The position numbers and the translations under genes were made by a program. Below, piece after piece: positions 26,388 through 40,182 of a stretch of DNA of 64,000 nucleotides. Every line of letters starts with the position of its first letter. Positions within the stretch are counted from its first letter, which is position 1. This stretch comes from Puffinus mauretanicus (Eukaryota; Chordata; Aves; Procellariiformes; Procellariidae): NCBI GenBank assembly GCA_023333565.1, contig JAJKFH010000189.1, positions 1 to 64,000 on the forward strand, written 5' to 3'. The notes beneath the pieces were generated by a model. It worked only from the letters and a program-made list of their open reading frames with translations, had not been told where the DNA came from and ran no database searches.

Positions 26388-26807
26388 TTATGTTAGGCAC
26401 ATATTTTTCCCCATAAACCTATATTTTGAGCCACAGTTACCTGATGGTGTGCAAAGCCCTCTTTCCCCACTAGGAATCAGAGTATGGTGATTTTTAGGAT
26501 ACTCTTTTTCAACAATATGTATATATTGTCCTTTTAGCAATCTTCTCCTAAGCTGGTGTATGACTACGATGTGTCCACGCCCTGACAATGCTGTTGGATT
26601 ACAGCAGTCTGCCATAGCCTTTCTCACACTGTCTTTCATTGACCCCTTTACCTTTAGACTATATAACATCAGTTCTAAAGTTTTTCTTAAAGCCTTCGAT
26701 AAAGAAGTCATATCCTTTATATTTCTTGTCCCTTTTTCACCTACTTTTCCCTTCAGCCGACACATCCCCTGTGCTGTTCTATATATGTACACAAGTTTCC
26801 TGGGCAA
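26388..26807 (-). other. Unassigned 139-codon open frame
   Basis: This is one of the longest non-repeat open frames in the introns. The translation is basic and Lys/Arg-rich (for example SKALRKTLELML, then HQLRRRLLKGQYIH) with no signal peptide, no membrane segment and no motif I recognise. The opposite strand is also partly open (26560-26934), which weakens the case for coding. It could be a chance frame or a decayed mobile-element remnant. I give it no function. Confidence 0.15.
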
Positions 26808-27534
26808 GATTGCTGCAGACTTAGGAGGTACAGCAGAAAGTGCAGCGGGGCAGAGGAGGGTTTATTTTAGGAAGAAGATCTGCACACAGAAGAGCCTTTT
26901 CATGCGTGTGTCCACAGAAAGAGTCATGTGTTGATACAGAGTTTCTCTTTAGGCTGCTGTTACATTATGATTATGAGTCTGTCTGGGTTACCATGTGACA
27001 TTTTTATCTACTGTGCAAGATAAAAGTCCACTTGGTGGTGTTGAGAACTGCAGAAGGCTAATGAAAGTTTTAATATAGCTTTGTTGAAAAGTAACCTTAT
27101 CGGTCATATTAGAATCACGCGTATCTGTTACATAAAACCCAAGTGGCAGCTTTTTTCCTTCAAATTTGGCACGGAGGGGGCTATTTGATACTTCTGTTTT
27201 TGTTGATCTTCAATTCCAAACCACTACATTAATAGCGATTGATTCAGGACATCACCTAGAGGTTGATGCTGCAGATGGTGCAAAATGATTAATCAAGGAG
27301 CAAGGATAGGATATTACTTAATCTAGAAAGCACATGTTTGTTTTGGGATGAAAGCAAGAGAATCAGACTTCATTTTACTTATTTATACAAACAAAATGCT
27401 ACATATGGCATAACTGGTTGAGGTTAGACATCAGAAGGTTGGTCCCATCTCAGTCTCTCCATGTGTTAACCGTGCATTCATTCTTATGAATTTAGGTTTG
27501 CAGTGAAATGCCATGTGAGTTGACTGTATTCTTC

Positions 27535-27725
27535 TGTAATTCAAGAATTGGAGGAATGGGACTTTCTACAATGAGCAATTTAATACCTAGGCCATGGCTG
27601 ATGATGTTTATGTAGCCTCTTCTTTAAAGTATCCAATTCCACAGCTTCCCTAGGTATTTACTTTTTTCTGTTTCAACACCTACTTGTTTAGGAAGTTTTC
27701 CCTGAAATTCCTTAAGCCAAAATAA
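27535..27725 (-). mobile_element. Ancient CR1/L3-like LINE remnant
   Basis: On the minus strand, the segment around CTAGGGAAGCTGTGGAATT, then CTTTAAAGA, then CATGGCCTAGGT follows the conserved C-terminal and 3' layout of old amniote CR1/L3 elements (a 'GTGGAAT..CC..TTTAAGA...GGTCTAGGT' pattern). It is heavily diverged with no open frame, so the boundaries are approximate. Confidence 0.45.
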
Positions 27726-30188
27726 GCTTACAGATTTTTTTTTTTTTTTCATTTTACATTCATTACAGAGAACAATTAATTCTCATCATAATTTCTTACA
27801 TTTTAGGAAACCATTTTTATGTTGTTACCCTCATCCAACTTTTCTTTTCAACTTTTGTTTTTTCAACTAAACAAACTAATTTCTTTCAAATTCTCCTAAG
27901 TTATATCTTAAATCCTTTTCATTCTTTATTCGTTCCCCTATTGTGTATAATAGCATGTTATCTCTACCTTTCTTAAAACATGCTCTTGAACAGTTAGAGA
28001 AACTTAAGTGGTATCAAGAAAACAGAGTATTTTCTGTGGCTTTTTTTTTCATACAGCATTTAGGTAAATACGTCATAGTATATAACTTACCTTTTTGCAA
28101 CTCCATTATATTATTGAACCATATTTGGCTTTTTTCCCTTTTCTCTGAATCTTTTTTTCCCTAACGGCTGCTTTTTACAAGTATCCTTCAATTTCAGTTT
28201 CTGTGTTTGATTTTCTAATTATTTTTAATCTTATATTATATAGGCAGTTTCTTCTTGGATGTTAATGTATTCCTCTTCATGAATTGCCAGCTTTCTTGTA
28301 ATCCTTTATTCTTTAGATTATCTTCCCACGATACTCAACCAGCTAGTTCTCCGAGTTTGCTGAAGTGTCTTTTTGAAATGTTATCTTTGTTTTACTGTCA
28401 TACCTTCCTTTCCTTGATATAAAAATCACTTCTTGATCTTTCACTCAAATGATCGTCTTTCTTCTAGATTTTCAGTTAATTCTTCCTTAAAATTCAGAAA
28501 TAAATCTAACTGTCCTTGGCATCTTCTAGAATAAGAAGTTTTCCTAAGCCGCTACAAGATATTCAGGAATTGTGTCTCCCATCATATTGTTTTATCTGCA
28601 TGAACCTATATAATTAAAGTTATAAATAATTTTTGTATGCTTCCAGTGTTTCTTGAAGGAAGTGCCATAAGTAAATCTCAAAGAACTGACTGTAACGAGT
28701 GCAGCTGTAGACTAAGAAGATATAAGTTGTTCTGCTATAAGTGCCACGTAAGACAGACTTACAAATCCCATTCATTTAAAAACGTAAGAGTGGAGAAAAA
28801 AAGTTAAGAATTGGTTTCTGCAGATACAGAAGCAAAACTGGACACAAGAAAAAAAATAATATCATTATGAAGATTAAGAGGTGCTTTTCTATAAAATTTC
28901 CTGTTATATAGTCACGATTCTGAAATTTATGTATTCACAATATATAGTGTAGAGTATATAAGTATAGAGTTTTCCAAATGTTAACTTTACAACATTGGTA
29001 TACAGGTGCAGCTTTCTGGAAAGAAACTGCAGAATTTGTCCACTTAATAGAATAAATAATGTAACTAAGCTAGTACAACCGAATATATTTTTAAAAAGGA
29101 TCAACTGTTGTTAAGTGACTCTAAAACTTGATAGAAATCTTAGTTTCTAAACGCTGCTTAAGCCAACTGGTAGATGGATGTTGAGCATTAGCTGAGCATT
29201 AGTCCATTAGTAGATGGAATTGTTTCAGATGGGATGGGACATCTTTGAATGAAAAGATTTGCTGATGCACTGGTGGAAAAACCAGACAGAAATATGTAGG
29301 AGACTTTATACTGGGGCTCAAAGGAAGAAGTTACAGAATGGGAATCTCTGTAGTAGGCAAGAGAATAAAGGAACAGCTGAAACAAACAGATGGTAACGCA
29401 AGATGCATGCATGCAGCAGCCTAAACAGATGACAGGTTAAGAAGGAAATGAAAATTTCAAGAAATAAAGTTACAGTCCATTCAGATAACAAGAAATATGT
29501 GTTTATACATTCAAGAGGCATAGCAGAGGAAAAGGATATGAAATGGGAAATGAGAAAGCATAGGTGTAGGTGTACTGTAAACCACACTTAAACAAGTAGA
29601 AACCCTGTGCAACTTAAATGTAAAGTATTAGAGATTGCTGCAGACATTGTAAGGAAGGGTTGCTTTTTAGGAGAGAATATCAGAACCTGAGATGGGGGAG
29701 CACTGTTTGAGAAAACTTGTCAAGAGTAAGAATTATTATATGTAATTAAGAAGACGTTTTTGTATAAAATTTTGCAAAAAATATTTCAGTTTTGACAAAA
29801 AGCAAGAAAAAAATCAGTCTTTCAAGTAAGGGATGAGTATTCTGGTGAGAAACAAACAGAAAATACCCCAGTCTCTACTTAGAAAGTGACTATTAAATCA
29901 AAATCCTGATTAGTCCCAAAGAAAAGGCCAAAACCTGCTCTGTTATATCTCCAGGAAATCATAGTCACATTCTTTTATCTTTTGCACTAAACAGGATAGA
30001 ATTTAATATACAGAATTTAATGTGCTAAACAGAATACAATGTCTTTAATAGAAGAATGAGAAACTAACTTTGCAATCTTGTACTTGTATGGTTATGGAAA
30101 ATAACATTCAAGTATGAGTTTTTAATTATTTTCTCTTGAGGTTTTCACAAACATTTCTATAGGTCTTATTCCTAAAAAATAGAGATTT

Positions 30189-30214
30189 CCACCCCACCCC
30201 CCCACCCCCCCCCC
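30189..30214 (+). repeat. C-rich tract
   Basis: This is 26 bases of C interrupted by three single A. It stands out against the AT-rich intron and is probably a slippage-prone homopolymer. Confidence 0.9.
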
Positions 30215-31081
30215 AGAACAGAGACATCACCCATATGCAGTATTTGAATTCTTAGCCTGTTAGGTGTCTCCATTCCTCTGTTTCTATATTCAGCTTCTAT
30301 TTTAAGTCAGTAATTTTGGTCAAAGTCATATTCATGTTGGCCTTGTATCAAATTCAAAATGATGTATTCAGTGTTTGCTGAGGCTTAGGTGGGAATTCTG
30401 TGCTTCATAATCTCATTATTAGTCATGTACAAAAGAAAACATTTAATTCATACTGACCAAAGAACCTGGAATGCAAGCTGCAAATGTATTTTTTAGTAAT
30501 TCTGACTTTATTTAAATGGATCTTTTCAACAAGAAAGAATTTGGTTTATTTACAAATGATTTTGTAAAGCCATCTCTTTGCAGGTGAGGAATTGTATAAT
30601 GCAGACTGTCCATATTGTATTCTCTGTCCTACATGTACACAGGAAAAACAACAATAACCTCAATGCTTTCTGTTGCAAACTTAGTCTGTAGATGCTATTT
30701 TATTTGAAAATAAAAACAAAGACAAAACCAAAACCCTCTAAGGAAATATTTCATCTATAATAAATTTCTCTATAAGAAGCATATTTACAAATAAGGCTGA
30801 AGACCTTTTTTTCTTTTTTTTTTAATAAAAAGACACACTTTGTGAGAGATGATTAAAAGTGACTTATCTCACATCATAGACTGAAAAATAGCTTATATCT
30901 TGTCACCTAAAGTGTGATTTAACTGCAATACGTTGTCTCTACTCTTCTCTTTCAGCCATTGTGAATACAAAATTTACATCTAGATTTACTAAGAACACTC
31001 TGTTACAAACTGTTAAACACACCAGGGCTATAGACAATCCCCAAGGTTGTTTTACCTGTGGATTGCATGTAGGATCAGTTC

Positions 31082-31101
31082 TTTTTTTTTTTTTTTTTTT
31101 T
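31082..31101 (+). repeat. Poly(T) tract, 20 T
   Basis: Twenty T in a row. No neighbouring retroposon could be recognised. Confidence 0.9.
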
Positions 31102-32175
31102 CTGAAAATTTAGTTTATTTAGCTGATTACAAAAGAAATGAAAATGCATATCATTCAGTATAGGAGTGAACTGTGTCATGATTAATTTTGTTATTGTTAA
31201 ACCACCCATAAGATAGGTGGTATCTGTAAATCTGTATATATGCAATGTTTCTCATACACAATCCTGAGATTTCAGTTTGGCAAGAAGTACAATATGTGAG
31301 CATGCACAGTGATTGCATTAATTGCTAACTGTGAAGGACATTCTGTATTACACGACTGCACATAAGACTCAGTCTTTCAGCCATGCTAGGACATTTGCCA
31401 GTTGCTGACAGCAGGCATCATCAGTGCCTGCTTGTGTCAGTAATGGAATGTCTTACCTGCAAGCAGACACAAGGTCAGGTTGCCCTGAGCACAGTCCTAT
31501 ACGGGAGTGCTGAGTTTCCATTGTTATATAGTAGCTATTCTTTTTTTCCCCCTAAAAAAGGCAAGGGAACCAAACTTGAAGCATTTTCATTCCTCAATCT
31601 CCCTCTTCTAAGGTGATCTGAAGATACTGTTCTGTTCCCAGGTCAATCTCCAAGAAACAGCATGTGAACATGGACAAAAGTCCCTTTCCTTGTTAAGTTA
31701 GCATACCCTTTTTCAAGCTCACTAAATCGTTTTCATTTGGAATTTTCATGTTCCTGTGAAGATCAGGCCATTGTAAAATTAGACATGAACTTTGTATAAC
31801 TGATAATTCCAGAGAGGAAGATTTCCTGTAAATGGATTCTGCTGGAAATGAGAATTTCCGATGGCCCTTCCCTTTCCCCCTGTCCTTTTTCTTCTTCTAA
31901 TACAACTGTTTGGCATTTGCAGCCATTTAGTTTCAGTCAGTGTTTTCCATACTGTACATGAACTGGAGTAATGGGAGTAAAAAATGGTAGGAGTAACTAT
32001 ACAGAGAGGATAGTTAATATACTATTTTCAAACAAAGACTATTTGCATGAAAAAAAAAAAAAAGGCAAAGTACCTGATTAAAACTACTTTTGAAATATTC
32101 AATGGAATATTAAATATTTCTTTAAATCCTTAGCTGTTATTGTAATATTTCTTCCCCGGGGCTTATAAGGCCCCC

Positions 32176-32206
32176 AAAAAAAAGAAAAAAAAAAAAAAAA
32201 AAGAAG
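32176..32206 (+). repeat. A-rich tract
   Basis: About 30 bases of A interrupted by single G, preceded by CCCCC. This is a simple low-complexity repeat. Confidence 0.9.
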
Positions 32207-33733
32207 GCTTAGTATCACAATATGAACAGTAAATATCTGTCTAATTAATCTGGTCCTTTCCAGCTGCTCAGCTGCCACCAAATGTTGTTTTGACTATCAA
32301 AGAAACACCTAAAATGCTTTTAATCCAGAGTACAGAGGGAATTACTTTGTCAACTCCTTTGTCTAGTTCCTGATATGGGCCACCAAATTTACAAGGAACT
32401 CTCACAAAAAAAAAAAAGACTTTTTCTTCAGGGAATGCTAAATGCTGAGTGTCAGGGAGAAGTAGCTTAGGGAAAAGGAGAAATTTAATTGTTTTTCATT
32501 TCAACAAAGAAACTGTGTTATTAATATAACCAAGGAAGGAAACAGATCAACTGAGTAAATAGAACCTGGGTAGTCAAAGTAAAACATTCAACAGTGGAAT
32601 TGTTAAAAAGATGATAGTGTAATTTCTTCATCTGAAGATTGGGAAACAGGATGAGTGGCTAGAAAATCACCTGATCCAAACTGATTAGTTTACATTTATT
32701 TCTGAGGTGATGTGGGGTGGTCCAATGAGGATGGCACTTTTGGTGGAAATCACAGGAGAAGCAACCAGTGTGCTGGCATCCTTTGAGCCAGAGCTACAGC
32801 CACAAATCTGCATCACAGAAGACGACTTGAGGACTTTTTATTTCTAGATAAAATCCATCTCTGCCTTTCAGAGGCTTACAGCATACAGCAACTGCATTAC
32901 ACTCTATCGGAGACATCATATAAATCTAAATATCTTAAGGAACCATTTAGATTTGTAAATTACATGGGGCCAAGACATGGGCTTGGACACTGTCCTGCAA
33001 TCAGTTATAGGTTTTAACTGTTAGTTAAACCTGGGAGCTTTTCAGCCTCTGCTAACTGGCACGCTCCCAAATAAGGTGCTGGGACTGCTCCCAGGGCAGA
33101 AAGGAAAGGGGAAGAGGGAAGGAGCAATGGTTTAGCTCCTATGTATGTATGTGGGTTCTGCTGCTACAGTTGCTCTTAAGGCTGAAGAGTGGACCAAGGC
33201 CCAATTTTTGGTAGGGATGACACAGCCAAACTGACTCTCAAACTTAAATTCAAACACATCGTTGTGAAGTCCTACTGGTGTTTTTGAAAGCACAGCTTTT
33301 CTCTTTCTTACTGCTGTTCTTGAGACTAATGTTGTAAAAAGCTAATAAAACAGAGCTTATTTATACCTACATCTGGAAAATGTTGAGATTAAAAACTTCA
33401 CCTTATTTGTGGAGACAGTGTAGTACAGCAGACATAGCCTCCTCGTCGTTATGTAATATTCCTACATTAAGTCATTGTGAGCATACAGAATTGAATAATT
33501 CTGCTTGTACTTTTGTGATACTTCTGGCTTATCAAAGATTAAATCTAAACTAGGTAAAGACTTAAAGGATCACATCATCAGTGGTTCATCAATCTAATTA
33601 TATTCAGTTTAGCAGAAGTGGATTAGCAGGTATGAGCAGGGTATTTATACCTTCATAGTTTTAGCAGTACAGCAGAAGAGGAGGGGTACCACGTGCTGGC
33701 CCTTTAGTGAGTAAGCAATGAGTTGCTGTAGTT

Positions 33734-33747
33734 CCACAAGGTGGCAC
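33734..33747 (+). promoter_or_regulatory. CTCF-like motif
   Basis: CCACAAGGTGGCAC matches the CTCF core CCASYAGRKGGCR except for A at the fifth position. It points in the opposite direction to the similar motif at 8481, so the two sites are divergent. Occupancy is unknown. Confidence 0.35.
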
Positions 33748-36384
33748 TGAGAAGATGTAGAACAGTGTAACTTGGTGAGTATTTTTTTAATTCTGTGAGA
33801 GTGTTAATTCTGATTCTTTTCAAAATGTTAACTATAATGGTGTTTTCAACCTCTGCACTAGAAAATATCCCCATTTTCATGCAGATATGTTTTCTTTGTG
33901 AGGAAACAAAGCAAGCTGGATGAAACCACTTTTTTCATTTTTGAAACACTTTGCAGTTCTCAAAACACATGCAGAGTTTCATGGCATTCACTTTAAAGAC
34001 TTCGTCAGTGAACACACAGCTTTCATTGTATGCATATGTTATGAAGACTTCAGGTATAATCCTCAGTTGTTAGTTCCTTTTGTAGAGTAATTGCATATGA
34101 CTACACCACACATTAGTGTTCTTGGATCTATTTTCCCAATATATTAAGACCGTTAAATGGTTTCGGGCCCATATTATCAGTACAGAATCACATCCAAAGC
34201 AAGTGAGACTCTCCAATAATCTCCTAACATGTAACAAATTTAATTTTTCTTTTTATTTTAAGATAGAAGGATTAACATTAGATTGTAATGTGAGCTAATT
34301 TTAGAGTGTCATTATTTCTCTCCTTTATTAGACTATAATTACACAGACTATAATTAGACTATGAATTTATAAGTTAGCATTGCAGCTTGAAGTTTGAGGT
34401 TGAATTGTAGTGAATGAAAGATATTAATGATAAAGAAGACTGCAAATATACATGGAAAGTCTGGGAGAAATAATTCATTGTGGATAAATGTCTAGAAAAG
34501 TAGTTCCAAGGACCTGCTCTATTAGTCTTTATACACGTGCCTCGATTAAAGCATTTTTCCATTGATGTCATGGGGATTACTTGCATGCTTAAATGCCTTG
34601 CTGAATCAGAGAATAGAGGGTCAATTATGGAAAGACTTGAGTAGGTGCTTTATCAAATGCATTTATACTTCCTTCATGTCTGTAAATGTAAAGATGTCCA
34701 GCCTGCAATTATCTTCGCATCTAAATGTTTGAGAGCTAAATTCTTATTGTTTCCCATGTGGGTTTTTCTCCCCAATTTCCTCAAGTCTACACATATTTTC
34801 AGAGAGTACCCAAAGCAAGAGGAAGATCTCAAAGTAGTCATAAGTATTAAAAATACAACTTGATACATTTCTGTTGGTGTATCATGCCATTCTTGGTATT
34901 TCCTAACTTGACAAAAACCTGTGAATTCTGCATTTTGAGTTCCAGAATTTTAAAACTTCACAACCTTAGCACCTGACTAGGTTTCATTCCCTGCTGCTTA
35001 GGTCATCTCATGTGTTTTGCGCAATTGTTGTTAAGGGCAAAATGTGTAGGCAGTCTGAGACACATACAAAAGCCTAAATCTCCAACTTCTGAACTTTCTT
35101 GAGCCTGGTATTCAGAGCAGTGGAAGCTATGAATTTGCTCAAACTGAGAAACATGAACTCACACTGCTTTTGTCTGAGTTTTGAACTCTCATTTAAAAGC
35201 TTAGAGATACCACTGTCACAGTCATCTTGAAAAGAGTGAGCCCTGCTCAGTTCTTCACAAGAAAACCAGCTTTACTCTTACGTGTGAATCACACAGCTGT
35301 ACCCATGCTAATAAACGATCCAAGACCAGGGTACCGGCTAGAGAAATGTCCACAATTATCCATACTGTTTAATTGTTAACAGACCCAACAGTATGGTTCT
35401 TGGCCTGTGGCAATCAACTCTTTTGAACAATGTCTGGGTTCAGTTCAGGGGGTAGCATGAGCCAGGGCCTGTTCCCAAAAGACTTTATAATGAGATCACC
35501 CAATATGGGGGGTGGGACAGGGAGGGAGGAAAGCAACATAATTTAGCTGTAGAGATGTGAGCCATGCTGTGCCACTTGGCCTGAGAAAGAAAATGGTTTA
35601 CATCCCATTTTATTTACTGCATAAACATAGCCTAAGGGACCATAAAACTTCCTCCTAACACATTATTGTGAGTCTTACCCCCCTACCAGAAGTTTTCTTT
35701 CTCTTCTCCCTGTGCTTCCTAGGAAAATAAAGCTGCTTTACTTTTATAGATATAACCCAAACGGTTCAGGACTGCATCCCTGGAAGTCCTGAATTGAGCA
35801 GTTCAGCATGGCAGATTATGGACCAGAATTTAGGTGAAACTCTGTATTTGTTGCTTCCTATTGGCTAATCCTAGGTGGTTTCCTAATTAGTATACAGGAT
35901 TTTCAGATCGTCCTCTGAAGTTCTGTTCTTGGTCAAATTGGTCATAAATGCCTTCTGGTCTCAGTCAGTTCACAGCAGAATCCAAAATCATCTTTAGATT
36001 TCTGCCCACAGATGTAAAGACAGTAAGGAAAAAATGCATTCACAGTTTTAACTGTGGCAGCTTGAAAACCACATAGCATTTCCCTGACCTACGGCAGAAG
36101 AGTACCAAAATGATTAAGTGCTTTAAAGGCTATACTTACAAGTGATTTAGAAGATGGAGTGCATAATGGAATTTAGAAAAGCAATTTTATGTTTTTATTC
36201 AGAAAAATAGGCTTTGTGTATTGTTCTCTTATTTCAGAAGTATACCTATTAAATATAAACTGCAAACAATTTTTCATCATATATGATTATAAACACATTA
36301 GTGGGAAAAATAATTTCCTGATCATGCTGGAATTACTGAATTATTCGTCTATATCACAGCTTCTCTAGTCCAATGTCAGTAATA

Positions 36385-36505
36385 AGATCAAGCCAGGTTG
36401 CTCAGGGCTTTATCTAGTTTGGTGTTTAAAGCCTCAGAGGAGGCAGACTTTACAACCCCTGTGGGCAGCCTGTGCCACTCACTGTCTGACTGTCCTTACA
36501 TTAAT
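36385..36505 (-). mobile_element. Old CR1 LINE fragment
   Basis: The sequence 'CAGGTTGCTCAGGGCTTTAT', then 'TTTAAAGCCTCAGAGGAGGC', then 'GGGCAGCCTGTGCCACT' follows the reverse of the CR1 ORF2 C-terminal region, as in 62008-62080 of this window. It is short, diverged and lacks the tail. Confidence 0.75.
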
Positions 36506-39500
36506 TCTACACTCGTTTTGTTTGTTAATAAGTATATTGCTTTACTATATACTGTAAATGAATAATACAAAGAATGAAAGATTTTGTGTTTCTCCCCAAG
36601 ATCAGTTTCAGAGTGAGAAAAATACAGAGAATTAGCTACCCGTTGCCCATTATTGGTTTTTATTGATTTGAAAGTTATGTTTCTTTATGAAGAGAATAAG
36701 TGGATCTCCCTTGTACAGAGGTAGTGTTGCACTTTCCCTGGGAAACAGTTTTGGGGGACAGAAGTGTCCATCCATTGGTGCAGATGGTGGAGAGCAAGAG
36801 TCATAGCAAAAGGACCCGGGAACCTGTAGTTTACACAGAATCTAAGAGGTTGCAGAGAAGCAGAGAGAAGAAATAACCAGGCCTCGGTGGTGATGGAAAA
36901 CAACTTCTTGGGATCAAAGAGTACCTGGCAGTTTGCTTCAACTCAGAAATCCACTTAGTTGGTTGAAACAAAACTTAAAATGAAGGACAGGCAAAGGGAG
37001 AGGTGCTCATATCCATTGTGTCTGATCTAATTGCTCCAAGTGTTCTCAGTCATAAATTCCCTATTAAAAGTAATTAAATCTGTTTAAAAGCCTTTTGTCT
37101 ATGTCTATAAGGAAAAGGTATAGACAGACACATCTTGGTCCTTTGGCTGACTCTGGGTCCTGTCACAGAAAATGTTAGCACAGAGCATGTTTTTTTGCTA
37201 AAATTGGCTTGTTTAATTTGACTTGCTGACTCATTTTTCCAGCTGGTCTGTCATTCTACTCAATTCCAGATGAGGCAATAGGAAAAAGAAAACTTTTTTG
37301 AGTGTTCCACCCTCTTGCCAAACCAAGTAACAATTAAAAACTCCAATTTTCATTGCAGTTCTTTATCTCTGTTAATTATCCAAGGAACAGTAAATCAGAT
37401 ATATTGTCCTCTGCTTGTTGTCAATAATTTAAATTCTAAATTCTTTATAGATTAGTTGCAGATTTAACATGCTGCTTCTTTTCCCTAAATTACATACCAT
37501 TTCGCAACTTGAATCCAAGTGTTTCATTTTTACATTTGAGATCAAATGCTAGACAGTCCAGCCTAATTGACTCGTGTTTTATACACACACAAGCAAACCC
37601 ACATGACTATGTTTTAACTTAATTAGTTACTTTTAATCCAAAAGACATATCAGGTCACTCAACTATCTAACTAGTGGCCTTCAGTGGTTTTTTCTTATTG
37701 CATCATAATTTTTGAGAGGAATGTAAACTGAATCAAGTGTTTAATGGACACTACACTGAGAACAGTTGTGAGTCCAAAAAAAAAGAACAGGAGTATAGTA
37801 GGCAGGGACATTGTAAGCTGAGAGATACCCATAGAAAATAACATTGTGATATTCAACTTGGAAAAAAATAGATGGTAATTAAATAGAAACAGAAAGATTC
37901 ATTAGAAGAGTTATAGCTGACATTTTGTAAAAGAGGTCAAGAACAAACGGGGAATGGCAAATGTAACTTGAATTTACAATGTGGTACAGTATTAAAAAAA
38001 TAAATGAGATATAGACATATCAGGTGAAGTCATGTTCGCACTATCAATACTGATATTTTCAAGGTAATAGAAGGTATTTTTCATTTGTATCTATCCATAT
38101 GAACTATGAGAACAAAATTTTACACATGTACAGCCATTCCCATACCTATCTGGGTAACTAGAACTATAATTGGCTTGACTCATTACTGAGAAATTACCTT
38201 GTATGAGAGTCTTATTAGCTTTTTTGAAAAACTTCAAATTTTGTCCGTATTTAAAAAAAACAAGCACCTGAATCAGCATTCAGTGCATCAGAGTAGTTGT
38301 TTTAATTCTGCTTTTAACTGCAAAAACAAAGGGTTTGTACGGAAAAAGCAAATCAAAATGTATTGTTAATTAAAAATAACATCTAGCACAAAGCTTTGTT
38401 TGCCCTCCTTGCATATAGGGGTCAACACTAATAAAGTCTCATCAATTGCTAGCTGCTGACTGATGATTTGTAGCTATTCCTACAGCTCTTGGTTAATACA
38501 TAAGCTCTGATTATGTCACACAATTTTTGTTGCTTATTTGACAAATGAAGGTTTAGGTAGTAATCACACATGCTAAATAATGTGATGAGAATTTGTATAA
38601 ATGTACATTTAAAAACTTAACAATGATCAGTATTTTACAAGGAGTCTCTGCAATTTTATGTTGTGAATATGTTTTAAAGAAAACATTATCTTATTACTCA
38701 GTTATAACCTGCATGCAAATTAATTGAATTATGTTTTAATTTTAAACATAGTCATCAAGCTCCATGAAAAGGAATTCATATTCTGATTTCATGTTGTGAT
38801 CTGTGATTTGTAAAGTGAAGTGGTAAAGTTAAAGGTCCATAAAGAAAGAGATGCCTGAAAAGGAAAGGTAGTCTGGTCCTTGGACATTCCTTCAGAGGGA
38901 CATGATAACAGTGAACAGCTTATTAAAACTGTTGAGAAAATATTTTTCCCACCTTTTACAGAAACACTCAGCTTTGGAACAAAATATTCAGACAGAAGCT
39001 GAAACATAATATTTGTAATTTTTCTATGTGTCTTGTAGGATTTTTAATTTGTATACAGCAATACTGGGTTTTGTTTTTAATTTTTCTCATTCAAATCAGA
39101 CAATTTGCATGGAAAATAATTTCAGCTGAGAAGCCTGTTTTCAGTCCAAAACTTGGACAGAATTTGGTGAATTCTTCTGAATCCATGAATCCCCTCAGTT
39201 GCTGAAATAGATTGGAGTTGCATTGGCTAAACAGAATAGAATTATGCTTATAAAACATATCGTTTTAATGAATACCAAGAGCTTAAAGTGAACTATCAGA
39301 AGTTTAACCCTTTCATGGAACTCTGTTGAACTAATTTAGTGGTTTTACATGAAAAAGACTCAAAATCTGAGCAAAATGAGAATTTGTTTTTTGTAGTATA
39401 TAAACATTTCATATGTTTTGCATTGTTTTGAATTTTACTGCCATGCATATGTTCATTTTAATTTGTTGGTGAGCATCTAATATTATAGGAGATTATGTCA

Positions 39501-39830
39501 ACTAATTTAACAAAATGTGAAGAGTTATAATTACCACCCTAGGAGAAAAAAAATAAAAGGTTTCATGGATGGTAACCAATGTTAAGAGCTTTAAAGTATG
39601 AAAGATGTATGAAAGAACATTCTTCTTGAGTTCTACTTCATGGACCAATTAATAGGAATACATAAAATATCATAATAACTGTGTATCTATTATGGTGATA
39701 AAAAATGGAAAATTCATAGTTTTCTTTTTCTGTTCAAATGTATGAAAAATCCAAGTATCATTAACTTGAGAGTCACAGCTAATTAATGACATATAGTTAA
39801 GTTATATACATTGTTTTTTAACTTGCATAG

Positions 39831-39909
39831 GTACGTGTGTTCACATTTTCTGTTGGTCAACATAATTATGACAAAGGACCCATACAGTGGATGGCCTGTG
39901 AAAATAAAG
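39831..39909 (+). CDS. CACNA2D1: CACNA2D1 exon, end of VWA domain (79 bases)
   Basis: This exon encodes [20 protein letters not shown] followed by MACENK and the first base of a Gly codon. The acceptor is CTTGCATAG and the donor is GTACTG at 39910. It forms the last strand and helix of the VWA domain. The donor leaves phase 1, completed by the next exon, so this exon cannot be skipped alone without a frameshift. The exon itself begins GTACGT, which resembles a donor site immediately after the acceptor. Confidence 0.96.
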
Positions 39910-40158
39910 GTACTGTTTTTCTTTGAGACTATTCTTTGCTAGAGCTTTGGATAGGGAATATCTTTATTATTCTCTAAAAATTACAGGTTTTGTTTCAGCC
40001 TGATTTTTATCTTTATTGCATTTTTTAATAAAAGTTCCAAAAAGTTATTTGATGAAATAATGTGTATAAGCATATATATAAAAAGAGTAAACTTGCATAT
40101 TTATTTCTGATTACTTTATTTAAAACTTTATATTGTAAGAAAAATATCATAGTATTTT

Positions 40159-40182
40159 AATAATAATAATAATAATAATAAT
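40159..40182 (+). repeat. (TAA)n microsatellite
   Basis: Eight consecutive TAA units, a likely polymorphic marker. Confidence 0.95.

Larger units (their letters stand above)
21151..39830 (+). other. Large intron of CACNA2D1 (18.7 kb)
   Basis: No exon was found between the TDGG exon and the [10 protein letters not shown] exon, which are adjacent in the protein. The intron holds simple repeats, a near-perfect hairpin at 24807-24847, an unassigned open frame at 26388-26807, an ancient CR1/L3-like remnant at 27535-27725, a CTCF-like motif at 33734 and a CR1 remnant at 36385-36505. The rest is AT-rich sequence in which I see nothing specific. Confidence 0.85.
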
